64,000 nt of DNA, taken from Styela clava. Lineage: Eukaryota; Chordata; Ascidiacea; Stolidobranchia; Styelidae. The notes under the pieces were generated by a model, which searched no databases, was not told where the DNA came from, and saw nothing but the letters and a program-made list of their open reading frames with translations. Below, one piece after another: positions 22,093 through 34,730 of this stretch (within the stretch, counting starts at the first letter, position 1; every line of letters begins with the position of its first letter). A program made the translations under genes and the position numbers. The stretch lies in NCBI RefSeq assembly GCF_964204865.1, contig NC_135251.1:30108943-30172942 (forward strand), given 5' to 3'.

Positions 22093-25000
22093 ATGGCACG
22101 GGCTCAAGTCATAGTCCTAGGATTTTTTCTCATTGTATCATGCACTTATCTAATTCATCAAGAGTATGTAGGCGGACTACAAGCTTTTAGAAGAAGCCAG
22201 GACAGTTTTATAACCGATTTGGATAATTGCAGTCCGCACAGACTAGCAGTCATCATACCATTCAGAAATGTATTTGACGAACTTATGGAACTAGTACCCA
22301 GTCTTCACGAATTCCTTGTCAAGCAATGCGTAAATCACAAGTTTTACGTCATAAATCAAGCCGACATATTCAGGTATGACATTTTCAATAAAATAAGGAA
22401 TAAGGGGTTTTATTATTAAGTTCGCACCGAACAGTAATGTGGATATTTGTAGTTTATTTATATATATATTTGTAGTAATTTATCAGTTCCAAACGATAGA
22501 TGTTCAGGACAACCGCAAATAAAAAGAGGCGTGACTACCTACACAGAAATAGTAAAAATTTGAATTATTATTTGTAAAACTTATCCAAATGCGATGCTAT
22601 AAGTGCGAAGCACCACCGACGTTTGCAAATTGTATTTCATCTGACATATTGCTTTGGTGGGAATGACAAAATTATATCAGGTAGTAGAACTCTCAAAATA
22701 GCTTATGCGTGATGTAGATCCCTCAATTTAAAATGAATTTACGCGGACACCTTATTCTAAAACCCACCCGATTACTTTACTACATTACTTTCAAAATACC
22801 TTTTATTCTTTTTCTGCTTTCTACAATTTTTTCTTTATTTTGCAGATTTAACAAAGGGTCGTTGGTAAATATAGGATATCTGTTGTCTAGAGATGAGTGC
22901 GATTATTTGGCAATACATGATGTTGATTTACTACCTCTTAATTCTCAACTGCAGTACTCGTTTCCAGAGAAGGTGAGAAAAAAACCAAACATTTTACAAA
23001 TTGTTTATATCTTTAATGCTACAAAAAAAGTCGAGTCAATTTTTTTCTTTAACAACTGTTTACATCGAAGGTCGCACGTTTGTGCTAACAAGCATAGTAT
23101 AGTAAACATTAGGCTTTTATTTCGTTTATTTAAATTTTAAACTTAGTCTGGATGGGGATTACCGAATTAGTCAATCATCATCAGGATTGGATACAACTGT
23201 TTGGCGTCACCTGGCCAAGCTTCGCTACGAGTATAGCTTATTCCCTACAATTTCTTTGGAGTGACTATCTATCAAATAGAACGATCCGGCGCGCCACCGC
23301 CAAAATGTATTCCAAATTTGTTTTATACAGGGCCCATTTCATGTTGCTTCACCAGAATATCATCCATTTCTCAGCGGAAAAACATACATTGGAGGAATCA
23401 TACTCCTAACAATGAAACAGTTTGAGAAGGTACATTATGAATATATATTTGACTAAAACAAGTAATTTCAATATGATATCTAGTCCAGGTATTTTTAACG
23501 CAATACGTAGACGAAACGTCAGTATTCACTAGATACAGTTGTTTAACATCGATCTAAATATTTTTTACAACTTTTATCACACGCTTTCATTAATTTAGGT
23601 CAGAGGAATGACCAATACTGATTGGGGCTGGGGTGGAGAGGACAACGAGTTTTATATGAGAATATTGAACCAAAATATGACGGTGAGTTATAGAGGAAAC
23701 AAGTTTAGCATTAAGGGCTGCAACTTGATCAATGTTTAGATAAAAATTATTTAACTTCCAGAGATCAGTTATATTTGGCTTCAGGTGGATCACTAATGAT
23801 AAAACGATAAGATTCTGATGTGAGCACACTGACGTAACAACTTCCATGTGACTTTTTAGAACGACAGGTAACCAGTATCAGTCCTACATATACAAAAATG
23901 AAACGGAAGCCAAAATTTTGTAACCAAGAGTACGATGCCAAATATATGGGCACGAAAGCCAAAACGAAAAAGTTTACCGTACCTAGTCTACAGTGCGTCA
24001 CCGGTATCAAATAACCTCAGACCTCCGCGTAGCACGAGTTTGCATAATCGAAGTGGAAGACAGTCGTCACGCTTGGAGGATTGAAAACTGATTTTCCATG
24101 AAGAAAATATAATCCAGCAATATTTTGGAAAAATATCAGATCTCAGAGAAATCATGGAAAATTTAGGAATAAATAAATAGCCTTCTAGCGACAATAACAA
24201 TGTTTAATCACTAAAAATTTCAAAGCAATTGTTCCAATAAAAAAAAGAAACAAATTTTTTTCACAACAAAAAATGGACCTCCAGAAGTATATGCACCAAG
24301 ATGGCGCACAACAACAACATAATACCAAAACGATCCGTATGTACATTTCGTGTTCAATAAGCGAAGTGTAGGAAATGCTACGAGAATTATTCTAGACGTT
24401 GACGTTAGGCATTAATTAACAGGTCTATTACACCAGATTATTCACAGATTTTATTCCGGTGCTAGGGTCCGTAATCAATATCCATCGAAAAAAAAACGAG
24501 AGAGCACCATGATGTTGTTTCCAAAACATGCATGTCTTTTGGAACATCAACTAACTAATTCCCAAACTTTTGTTCCCATATTTTCATCGGTTTTAATTGA
24601 AGGTAATTTGTTCATATGAAAGTCTGGGTTTTAGTGTTCTAATTTCTTTGACAGATTTATAGAAAGTCTGGACTTTCAACTGGGAAAGATAATACGTTCA
24701 AGAATCTTCATAATCCAATCAAACGACCGCGAGATAAAAAGAGGTTTAATAAAGAACACAAGGTATAATACTACAGAAAATTGCATCCTTTATTGAAATT
24801 TATCTTCCGTTTTCGAAAGTTACTCTTTATGCTTTATGATCTGGAATGAACTATATATATAGAGATTAATGATTTCATGAATTAACGAAGAATGACTGCC
24901 TGAATGCATCTTTACTTTCTTCTCTTCATCAAGTTGGAGGTTTAGCATTTAATGATATGTTTCACTTAACAACCCAGTTTTGATGTGTTTTTTGCAGGAT

Positions 25001-25156
25001 GTTTTTCAAATGGAGACGAATACCGGATTCCATGATGTCGAATACAATATCTCATCAACAGTGGAAATGACCATCAAAAACGTTCCAATAACTGTTTATA
25101 ATGTTAATTTGGGGTGCGACATAAACGTCGAGAAATGGTGCTCATTTGATACTTAA
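22093..25156 (+). CDS. B4GALT7: Beta-1,4-galactosyltransferase 7 (xylosylprotein galactosyltransferase I), 6 exons, complete
   Basis: Exons: 22093-22373, 22846-22972, 23331-23429, 23599-23682, 24655-24762, 24998-25156; all GT/AG, 286 codons (285 aa; human is 327). It transfers galactose from UDP-Gal to xylose in the glycosaminoglycan linkage region, in the Golgi. Residues about 5-21 form a type II signal anchor. The order is the family's: [16 protein letters not shown] (about 48-63), [19 protein letters not shown], the metal-binding D-V-D at 119-121, [18 protein letters not shown], and the acceptor/catalytic block [10 protein letters not shown] at 178-187. In vertebrates that block reads WGWGREDDEF; the first Asp is kept, the second is Asn here. 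The C-terminus has KNLH and a final WCSF-like segment. The first ATG of the open frame is used; nothing upstream looks better. Confidence 0.93.
24275..24330 (+). repeat. Solo end of the 'GGACCTCCAGAAGTAT' MITE family
   Basis: Starts GGACCTCCAGAAGTATATG and runs through ACCAAGATGGCGCACAAC, the same left end as the MITE at 8104. No right end was found, so this is a truncated copy inside a B4GALT7 intron. Confidence 0.65.
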
Positions 25157-27053
25157 ATAATCGCACTGATCTGCGACACATTTCCTATTTTTTTCCAAAA
25201 TCGAGGATATATTCGTGATTAGTGATAGATCACGACAGACTTAGTGATTATAAGTGTGTTTATTGCATGAAACCGAATCTGATTTTTTTAGATATATATC
25301 TGCTTGAACGTTTCCACAAACCACGTTTTTTATATAATATATTACAATATGTAGGATACGCATTTCCAATTTCGCGACATAGGGAGTGCATTTGATTTTC
25401 AGTAGATATTCAAATTTGTTGAAATTGTAAACCACATTGCGAAAACTGCAACTTTGTCTCATTTTGTTGAACAGAGCAAGCTAACTAATTCCCACATTGT
25501 TATTTTATATTTTTATTTATCTGTGAAGTTGAAACTATTTGTTTTTGATAAAATATTTTTAGTGAGAATAATTTTTTATTTATCATGAGGGTTCACAAGA
25601 AGTGAAGACGCTCGCCTCGAGGAAAACTTCACGGAATGGATGAGCTATATTTTGAATTTGCGAAACATTTGCGACTCATCATATTTCAACGCATATTTTG
25701 TTACAAATAACTTTTGTTAGTTCTCGACGAATAGAAATAAGCAGCGATAATAATTCGATCGAATGTGACAACAGCGTACTCCAGGCAACCCCATGAAACC
25801 ATCTTTCATTCGTTATTTTTATATCTCCTGTCGTATAGTCATCCTTTTATCTATACGAAGCACCAAATTAAGAAGGGAAGGCTCTGGTGTAATCACAAAC
25901 ATGATTTGTTGGTGCTGTGGTACGGGTGGTAATAAGAAGAAAGCGTAGAGAATGAGGAACGTACCAGAAGCATGCACAGCGAAGTCACCGAGCAAACACC
26001 GTAAGTAGGCCTATCCATCGAGTAATTTTATCGACTCGATGGCCAACTCGTAATTTGAACCTCGCTCATGGCTTCAAACTCTTAGGAGGCAAGTGGACGA
26101 GAGACGACGAGGGGCGTAGCAAACTATTCTGCTACCCAGGGCGTGCTTTTGATGACCCCTACCCCTCCTCGAGGGATGGATTAACCATCAAGCAAAATAT
26201 GCATGTGTGCACGACTTGGCCTTTAAGTAGTAATATATACTGATGAATCTTACTTACCCCATTCAGATAACATGGAACACTATTTTCTATTATTTATGTA
26301 TATGGCACCATATGGGCCTCTAAGGCACGGTTCGCCCCTTACATCTAACTTCAAAAATAATTCAGGGGATAAACGAATTATAGATGCTGTTATACACGAG
26401 AATAATTAAATTGAAGGTCAAGCAAGAGTGAAATAAATCAGTCACACAAGGCAAATCACGACAAGTCAGCCTTTACTCAAAAAAAAAACACATCGGGAAA
26501 AATATGTACAGCCTGGATCTGCTGCCCCCTACAACGTGCTGATCGGCGGCCCCTCTGACCTTCCCGATCGAAGCATGGTCTATGCTAGGTGATTTCATTT
26601 TTAACTCAGCAAACGATTCTTATACCTGTTGAGTGATGGACACCACAATTTCTACATTCCAATAATCCTCAAATTTTATGAGTCATCAGAACGAAGTAAA
26701 ACCAATGACGGATTTTAAAATAGGGAGAAGTCTCAAATGGAAGGCGAGAAGGAACGAATATACGCAAATTAAAAATTCTTCAAATTTAGGAATAATACTG
26801 AACATATTATTTTAAATATTTGTCCAACTCAGCATTTGATAACTGATGATCATATAAAAAATTGACTTCACCTAACTTTTTCCTACAGTGTAAAAAAATT
26901 AAACCCCATTTCTGTGTTGAATATGATTCAATATTTAAAAATATTTATGAAGGACATAATATTTGTAATAGTAAATTTTTTCCTAGTAGTAGCAACTACA
27001 TATACCTGACTCATTTCAAATCATAGAATGACGAGAGGATAATACCAAGAATT
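25157..27053. other. Intergenic between B4GALT7 and ATP5PB
   Basis: AT-rich. A stretch at about 26100-26560 has GAGGGGCGTAGCAAA and GGCGGCCCCTCTG at its edges, reminiscent of hAT ends, but without a matching duplication. No gene supported. Confidence 0.35.
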
Positions 27054-27059
27054 TTTATT
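27054..27059 (-). promoter_or_regulatory. Polyadenylation signal AATAAA for the ATP synthase b gene
   Basis: AATAAA on the minus strand, about 75 nt downstream of the stop at 27133: the usual position for 3' end formation with a short 3' UTR. Confidence 0.6.
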
Positions 27060-27132
27060 ATTTCGTTCACTGATAAACATTTCGCAACAAAGGAGACTGA
27101 GGATACATATAGAAACAGTTTTTATAATTTAG

Positions 27133-27921
27133 CTATTTTGGTGTCAATGCAGCAAGCCGGGCAATACAAACATCCAAAGTTTTCTTCTGCGATTCTGGAG
27201 TGATGCTTTTCCTTACTTTCTCTTCAACCCAATTTACCAAATGAGAATGTGCCAACTCCCGATCAACTTGTTGAACGGCTACTTGATAATCCAGCTTCTT
27301 CTTCACAGCGGATACAAGAGATGCTTTTCTGTTCAGGTATTCTGTTTCTAACATAAGAGCAAGATTGGATTTCTTGATATCGTGGTACATTTCTTGCAAT
27401 CCACTTCTCCATTTCTCTGTTTTAATGTCTTCCACTTCTGCCTCGAGACCATCGATTTCTGACATCTTGAGACGATAAATGGCATCAAAATGTCGATCTT
27501 CGTTTGAATGCATCATTTCTTGCAACATGGGTCCAGCAACTTTCAGGAGACCATAAGTGACTGTTAATAAGGCAAATAGATGCCAAGACTCGGGACTGTA
27601 AATGTAGATTTCTTTTGACACTAGGAATGCTGTAGTACCAAAAGCAAGAGCATATGGACCGGTGACTCCAGTGCGTGGGTATAAGAATTCAAACCAATAC
27701 TCTGGTATAACATAATGACGCATGTAATTCGGATCCCAAGTTGGCTTCACAGGCAATGGACCCATTCCCTCATATGGAGCAAGTGGCATTTTGAAATTTT
27801 CATAATCTTCGACATAATTGTCTCGAGGTCTTGACGCAACAGTGAGGGAAGAATTCCTTATGTTATTGATGATAGTTGATCGGAGAGCAGTGTTTATTCT
27901 TGGTATTAATCGTGACAACAT
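27133..27921 (-). CDS. ATP5PB: Mitochondrial F1Fo ATP synthase subunit b (peripheral stalk), single exon, complete
   Basis: An intact 262-codon ORF (human precursor 256 aa). Residues 1-40 are Arg/Ser/Leu-rich with no acidic residue until about 34, as in a mitochondrial presequence. Then come EYWFEFLYPRTGVTGPYAL (about 74-92), which is the family signature, two adjacent hydrophobic segments (about 89-108 and 112-132) and a long charged helical tail with DYQVAVQQVDRE and HLVNWVEEKVRKSI near the C-terminus. Subunit b links the membrane sector to F1 as part of the stator and does not itself catalyse. No introns interrupt it, unlike the other host genes here. An AG-rich pyrimidine-preceded site (GCTTAG, about 27942) lies only about 20 nt upstream of the ATG. 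It is intact, so functional gene status is likely, although an old retrocopy cannot be excluded. Confidence 0.93.
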   Translation of the reverse strand: MLSRLIPRINTALRSTIINNIRNSSLTVASRPRDNYVEDYENFKMPLAPYEGMGPLPVKPTWDPNYMRHYVIPEYWFEFLYPRTGVTGPYALAFGTTAFLVSKEIYIYSPESWHLFALLTVTYGLLKVAGPMLQEMMHSNEDRHFDAIYRLKMSEIDGLEAEVEDIKTEKWRSGLQEMYHDIKKSNLALMLETEYLNRKASLVSAVKKKLDYQVAVQQVDRELAHSHLVNWVEEKVRKSITPESQKKTLDVCIARLAALTPK

Positions 27922-28927
27922 GGTTGCTGTTATTTTATCTAAGCATTTACAAATGCTGATAAATAATCAACATGAACTTAAAATAAGCTGAAATTGCACA
28001 AAAACATTTTGGTAATTAATTGAAATCGAATATGCATGTGTTCAAGCTTAAAAATAAGAATCCTAATATTTCATAACTACAACACTGTAATGATATGGCT
28101 AAGAATTCTTTGAGAATGTACATATCTATACTATAAATACTAAGAACCCCCAAATAAGTTATCATGAAATAAATTTGGAAGATGTTTAGAATTTATTAAA
28201 ACCTTGAACGGTGTACTGCTTTATACAAATTCAATTTTGAACTCATGGTAATCTTAAATTGACAAAAACATTAGAATACAACAGATTACAGGATTAATGT
28301 TATTTCCAAAACTTTTTTTTTCGGCAAGACAAGCGACGATATCCAAATAATGGTGAGATTTTCAGTATTGAGGACTAATAACTAATTTATATAAAAAAGC
28401 AATGAATAAGTCTACTCAAAAAATTGGCCATACATTCAATTTCGCTATCAAGGCAGAAGGTAGTCATGGACACTAGACATGTTGAAAAGGTGATGTTTAT
28501 AGGATACTTGTGAATATGATTATCATTATTACAATTTGAACCTGCGATACAGGAGCGGAGTAATGAGTGGTGCTAAATTCCCAGCCTGCTTCAGCCTTAT
28601 CACTATGTGCCAAACAATGGACCATCAATCTTAGGATAAAAAGTTTTTACATACTACAGTACTAATATATAACACAGAAATTATTAATGTCTGAATGCTG
28701 GAATGCCTTTGAATTTTTAGGTTTAAATGTGATAGAGTAATGTAATGTTAAAACTGTTGGTTACATAGCCTATTGCCCTAATAGAAAAAGCAAACCAATG
28801 AATACTGGAGTACCGTATGAATAGCAGAGTGACGACTGATGTTGGTGATAACCAACTCACCAAAACCAAAGTTTTAGTCATCCAGGTAGTATTTCTTTTC
28901 TCCAGAGAAAGGCCCAGTAGTCTAGGC
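27922..28927. other. Upstream flank of ATP5PB, no other feature recognised
   Basis: AT-rich intergenic DNA that should include the ATP5PB promoter; I cannot identify specific elements. Confidence 0.3.
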
Positions 28928-30167
28928 CAGGGGTTCTCAAACTTTTGGCGTTGCGGAGCACTTGAAAAGGTTGACTATTATTCACGGAGCCCCAAAATAA
29001 ATGTTAAAATTGTTACTTTCCGATTAGTATTCCTGAGTAAGTTAAACGTACTTTACTCAATTTAAATACTAAACCCTTTTAACAGGGTTAATACAAGTCA
29101 TAAATAAATCTAAATTTCAAAGATAAATTGTATAATACTAAAGCTGTAAATTTGACACATGACAAACATATTAATAAATTAGGCGTCGAATCTTTTCCCC
29201 TCTTGACATTTTTGGAAGACTTAAAAGGTCGCTAATAACGTGCGCGATTGCATTTTGTTACAATCGCCGACTGTTTTCGTCAGCATGGCGTGTTTTTAAA
29301 CCTCAAACATCTTTACGCCGGTGTTTATTCTCACTAAATCAAAAATTTCCTTCGGCATATACATGTATTGTTCCACAATGACGACGATAATTGCTTTTTC
29401 GTTCTCGTGGGGAATTATAAGTTCAATGTGAAAAACATGTTACCATATTATAATCATCGGCGACGAAATGCTGAAAATAATAGTTAATAAAGAGGTAAAT
29501 CCGCAATTCAAATTTCTTGATTAAAAAGCGGCATTCTAAAATATTAGAACTAAAACTTAAAATGGAAGATAACACTATACGTTTTGTTTCAGCAGACTCA
29601 CGTCAGAATAAAATTTTTCCACTCTAAAACTACCGACGGAGAACAAATCAAGTTTAACAAATCCCAAGATCGCAAAAATACGACTCCAATTTATTTATAG
29701 TTGGCAGTTTATGTTATTTTAGAATAGTATTCTTTCATTTTAGTAATCCTAATAGTAATCTGGAATCGAACGTGAGTAACGATGAGCACAATTAAATTAT
29801 TACGACAAGACACGCTCACATCGGTCATGAATTGAATATTTTACACAACAGAAATCTCGTTATCCTTTTTTTTTTTGAATCGCCAAGAATGTTGCGCATA
29901 AATTTCAGATTCCAAATTTGAACCTCCTCCCTCTTAAGAATCCTGGCTGCGCCCCTGCTTATAAATAATGTCATTTTTTAAGTCCGCCACTTTGCCATAT
30001 TTCGAGGCTATATTGTTGTCAAATTTTATCAAAGCTGTTATTGCTTCTAGGAACAGTTTTAAATTAGCCAAGTCAGTATTTTGAAAAGTAATCGAATAGC
30101 TCGCGGAGCCCCTGGGTTTCTCTCGCGGAGCCCTGGGGCTCCGTACGGAGCACTTTGAGAACCTATG
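28928..30167. mobile_element. 1.24-kb non-autonomous hAT element
   Basis: The left end CAGGGGTTCTCAAACTT and the right end, read inward, CATAGGTTCTCAAAGTG are hAT-type inverted repeats followed by GCGGAGCAC / GCGGAGCCCC words on both sides. Flanking octamers GTCTAGGC (28920-28927) and GCCTAGGC (30168-30175) differ at one base. No transposase remains. At about 29940-29962 TCCTGGCTGCGCCCCTG marks the end of another, nested hAT-like fragment. Confidence 0.75.
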
Positions 30168-31343
30168 GCCTAGGCTATAGTGAGATGAACGGCGTAAATG
30201 CCAAATAGGGTAACTTACAGCGTTTCACTCGAGACAGTCTTTTAGTTAGAAAAAAAAAATTTGGGCAGTATTTTCAAATCACATTTTTGTTTGACGTTAT
30301 TCACAGATTCAAGCAGATCAGCAGTTGGAGTTACTGCATTGCATTACTACTGCATTTATCTAGCTATACACAAAATCCGTACATACCTATACACTATTAA
30401 CACTAACGCTATTCAAGCCAAATAAACGGACGTCTGAATCGTTAGAACAGTAGAAGGGCCTCAATCCAGTACGGTAGGTACCGGTAACGGTACCTAATCT
30501 AAGGTTCCGACCGCGTCTGACCGGTACGGTAGCCTACTACTGTGTCGAATAACGTTATATCGCATAGTCAGTTATCATAATACAGTAGCTACACTGCAAA
30601 AAGTTAACCTATAGCCTACTTACCAAGAAGTAGAACAGAGGGTGGTTTGACCCAACAGAAAAATCAGAACTTTCAGCCAACATTAAGACTGCAAGATGGA
30701 ATCTCCGACGGAGGCAATAACGCGATTAGGTCTAACTTGAACAGCGCCAAACGTGGTGACCTACACACCTTGAATAACGACTACGTCAGTAGTTGTTGCG
30801 TCAAAGGCAAGTTGGAGAAAGGACAGATAAGGTTGATTGGGTCTTACTTTTATCTTTGACTGTGGATAAAAAGGACATTATTGAATACCAAACTTATTCA
30901 TTTCCGTTAAAATGTGTCCTTCGCTATCCTAAATCGTTAACTAGTTTAAGTCAGTTTTCGATTTTGACAGCGTTACATTGATTGATTCTATTCTTTCGTT
31001 CGGGACATACCATCACATTTTCTCAATAGGCTTTGTGGACAACTAAAAATCGAATTAGTCCAGATTGCTACTGATAGATGTTATGGCCTAACAATATACT
31101 CCCTGTTGATTGCCTTTTTGCAACCAGATTAAACAGTAGAGATAGAGAGATTTTATTTCGTTAACCAGAAAAAAACAGTCATAACAATAAATAATGGCTA
31201 CAAAAAATACACTTTTTTCGGTATATACTGAAAGGAGTTCAAAATACGACCATGCGGTCATCGGAGTGAGCTCCCTCCAAGTTTACGATGATAAGTTCAC
31301 AGTAAAATATGACTATTGTAAATGGTTAAAGTTCACAAAACAA

Positions 31344-31374
<31 letters not shown>

Positions 31375-33124
31375 TGGACTAAGCAATTATTAAAATGGAC
31401 TAAGCAATTGTTAACACACAAAAAAACTGTCTGTATTTCAGAAAATTTAAATAAAAATCAATGAATGTTGCATAGATACTACCCTCTGAACCTCACATTT
31501 GTCGAAATTTAGTAATCAACCATTTATCACTGATTTGTAAGTCGCGGTAAACATGAATTTGAAAAGAGAGCTGACCAACCAAATAGATCTGCAAATCGTG
31601 CGGGTGAAATATTTTGTTTTATATAGTCCTGCACTTATTATTAGCATTAATGCGGTCCGTGAACAATACAAAAATAATATTGTGGCCATAGATGCCGACA
31701 ACCTTGAACCACCCAGTTCAAGACCAATAGAAATTAAATTTGAACAAGGTGGTACCCAGAAGCTTTATTCCTACGCTTGACGGCGTTTTTAAATAATGTT
31801 GAACCAAGCAAGCATACTCATCTTGGATTGAATATTTCAAACGACGGAGGGATTTTTCCAACAATTACAAAGATCATCGTATTCGAACGTTCTGAAAGGA
31901 CTATTAAAGAATTTTGAACTTAGCCTTGAACTTACCAAGGGTTAGATGAGACGACTAGTAAAATGCAATACGTGTGAAATAAGTGAGTAGATATACGATT
32001 CAAAACTCAAGATTCTATTCAAGTTTAATATTTACATGTTGCAACCAATTTCCATCGCAATTCATCCCCTTGGAAAATTCATAGCGGAAACAAACTATAT
32101 AAAAGCAAATATGTAGTACCTAAAAAAGCTTGATATTTGGGTATCTATCGGAAAACAAACTGGATTTCTAAGATATATATATAGAAAGGACCACGTTTTG
32201 TTCCATCAAATAATAATATTGAATAATATAAGAGCAAATATGTAGTACCTAAAAAAGCTGGATATCTGTTAGCCCAATCTCTAACTTTGTATAACCTCTT
32301 TTATCGACGTTTTCTATTTCCATTCTTATGTCCGGCTCGATTTACCAAATAAAACATATTATACTTTATCCCCAATCGGCTCATTTGCACTCAATGGATG
32401 ATCGTATTTGTTCGTCATTGTTTATCTTTCGAACCTAATTTTTTCCAATTATTGTTCTCTTCAATTTTCCAAGCTATCTTTTTTTGGCACAAGCATTTAT
32501 TATATCAGGGGTGCACAACCTGAGGACGTCGAAGATGAAATGCGCGGCCGTGATGGTGTGTGTTTTATATGTGAAGGCGTAGGCTACTCGCTTAACTCAC
32601 CACCAAGCAGTTATCGACCATGATATTTTAGGAGACTGGAAAAGTTGTTCGATGTGACACGTCATTGTCATAGTCAATTTTATTTTTTCCAACCAGCAAA
32701 AAAATAACATACAAAATCAAAAGATAAACAAAATTTAACACACATTTTTACTGGGGAAGGGAAGCCGCGGGGAACCAAATTCGGTTATCGAGCAGCGACA
32801 CCCAAGATTCGTCATCTAATTTAATTTGGAAACTCGGAGGTTATGTTTTAAGAATAAAATGTAACGGTACAGATTTGAAAATCCCATCCCACCGGATAAC
32901 TCGTAGGGTATTCCCTGATTAATCGGGTAGATAAAGGTCTGAAATGCTGATACGTGTTGTATATATTGGCTAGAAATAGCCTGATTGCGAACACTATAAA
33001 CACTAATAAGTAGTTTATATATAACCATAGTTTAAATAGGCGCAAAATAGGCGCATTGTTTGCTGTCCAAGATCTCACAGGTTATAGTTAAATATAGTAT
33101 ACTGTATATGACTCTAAACTCAAT
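30168..33124. other. Intergenic with short repeats and a lone hAT-like end
   Basis: No gene supported. It contains TAGGTACCGGTAACGGTAC at 30475 (also at 45050), a 20-bp tandem repeat TAAAATGGACTAAGCAATT-like at about 31370-31410, a direct repeat AGCAAATATGTAGTACCTAA at about 32104 and 32231, and a CAGGGGTGCACAACCTG hAT-like terminus at about 32508 with no partner found. Confidence 0.4.
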
Positions 33125-33248
33125 ATGAATCCACCAACACCACCACCCAGAGAAAAAAACACCTTGCAAGACCAAAAAGGTAATAACAACAAAATGTAAC
33201 AAAAAAGAAGAACAGCAACAATCCGGGATAGCAGGAGCTCCGCTCAAC

Positions 33249-34130
33249 GTGTCAACAACATCTGACATATCTCAACATAGCGAGATAGTGAGTGGAATCC
33301 TTCCTCTAATAACAAGGAATATAATACAAGGCATCACCTTGCAACTTCCTGCCATGGTAGGCCAGTGCCTCCAGGAAAACTATGACTTATCAGATAACTC
33401 TGATATACTAACCCCTATAACACCAAATATCCAAGAAGTACTCAGTGATTTGAGCCAGTCCATGCGAGAAATAAGATCAGAATTAGCTGAAATAAAAGAA
33501 AGCCAATCATTTCATACCAAGATGTATGATGACCTCGCAAATAAGAACAAAATCTTGGGAAAACAAGTATCCGATAACAAAAGAACTATCGATAATCTTC
33601 TTGAGCAAATATATGATCTGGAAGACGATCTATACTATGTCTCGGAGAAGCTTGAAGATCAAGAAAGACGCGGGCGTCTAGAGAATCTCGAGTTTCATGG
33701 AGTCCCCATCACTGAAAATGAGAATACGGATGAAATAGTCTGTAACATAGCAAAGATGATTGGCGTTAACATCCATGCCACCGATATCTCTGTTTCACAC
33801 AGAATGCCAACAGGAGCCCAACATACTAGAACTCCTGCCATAATTGCAAAATTCGTCCACCGCAAAAACAAAATGAAGATCTTTGAAAAAAGAAAGTCCC
33901 TGCGATCAATAAAATCAAGCGCAGTGTTTAAACATCCTTCAAAAATATTTATTGCAGAAAATCTAACGGCTCTGAATAAAGATCTGTACTTCAGAGCTAG
34001 AGCTGCAAAAAATAACTGCGGATACAAATTTATATGGACCTCAAATGGAAAAGTATTCGTGAAAAAGAACAGCGATGTCAAAAACTCACTAAATATTAGA
34101 TGTGATGAAGATCTGTCAAAAATCAAATAA
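33249..34130 (+). CDS. LINE ORF1 protein (coiled coil plus RRM-like domain)
   Basis: Open frame of about 293 codons. Residues about 75-145 are heptad-like and charged (a coiled coil for trimer formation). The segment around EDQERRGRLENLEFHGVP matches the start of the RRM of L1-ORF1/transposase-22-type proteins, followed by a basic C-terminal domain with SVSHRMPTGAQHTRTPAII. Such proteins bind LINE RNA as chaperones. No ATG sits at the start; an ATG at 33125 heads a frame that meets this one after a one-base shift near 33200, so the true N-terminus was probably longer and is now broken. It ends 30 nt before the ORF2 ATG. Confidence 0.75.
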   Translation: MSTTSDISQHSEIVSGILPLITRNIIQGITLQLPAMVGQCLQENYDLSDNSDILTPITPNIQEVLSDLSQSMREIRSELAEIKESQSFHTKMYDDLANKNKILGKQVSDNKRTIDNLLEQIYDLEDDLYYVSEKLEDQERRGRLENLEFHGVPITENENTDEIVCNIAKMIGVNIHATDISVSHRMPTGAQHTRTPAIIAKFVHRKNKMKIFEKRKSLRSIKSSAVFKHPSKIFIAENLTALNKDLYFRARAAKNNCGYKFIWTSNGKVFVKKNSDVKNSLNIRCDEDLSKIK

Positions 34131-34730
34131 CTGCTATGTGAGTGCCATTTTCTACTTATTCTATGTTGACTAATACTGATATAACATGTCATTTATGTAG
34201 CAAACTATTATTATCTGATCAAACTAAAACAAACTGTGAAATATGTGCCAAACTATTCCACTCTGAATGTGCTCTCGCCTCCGCATCCCCTCGCGCACCA
34301 CGATCTCAGCCTTATTTTTGTTATTCGTGTTTGAATGGAATCTCTCCCCCTCGATCTAACCATAAGGTTCATAGTGCACTTGACCAGAATTCCAAATTTC
34401 TAAGCGAAATAAGTAGATGTGAATGCGCAAATATACAAGTATCTGATTTGAATTCTACCAGTAGGTCCATGCCAAGAAATTGTTTTATTGCTTTTCACCT
34501 AAATATTAGATCTCTCCAAAAAAATCATGATGAGCTTGTCAATCTATTATCTGAATTAGTTATACCCCCACATCTCATTGCCATTTCAGAAACGAGGCTT
34601 GGTGCGACTCCCACCTCAAATATTTCCATTTATAATTATGAATTCATTCACAAACCTTCCAAAACAATTGCTGGGGGAGTTGGCCTATATATTACTCGAG
34701 ACCTTGGTTTTTGTGAGATTCATGAATACG

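Noticed and set aside
33695-34192. 165-codon minus-strand ORF
   Set aside because: Antisense shadow of the LINE ORF1.
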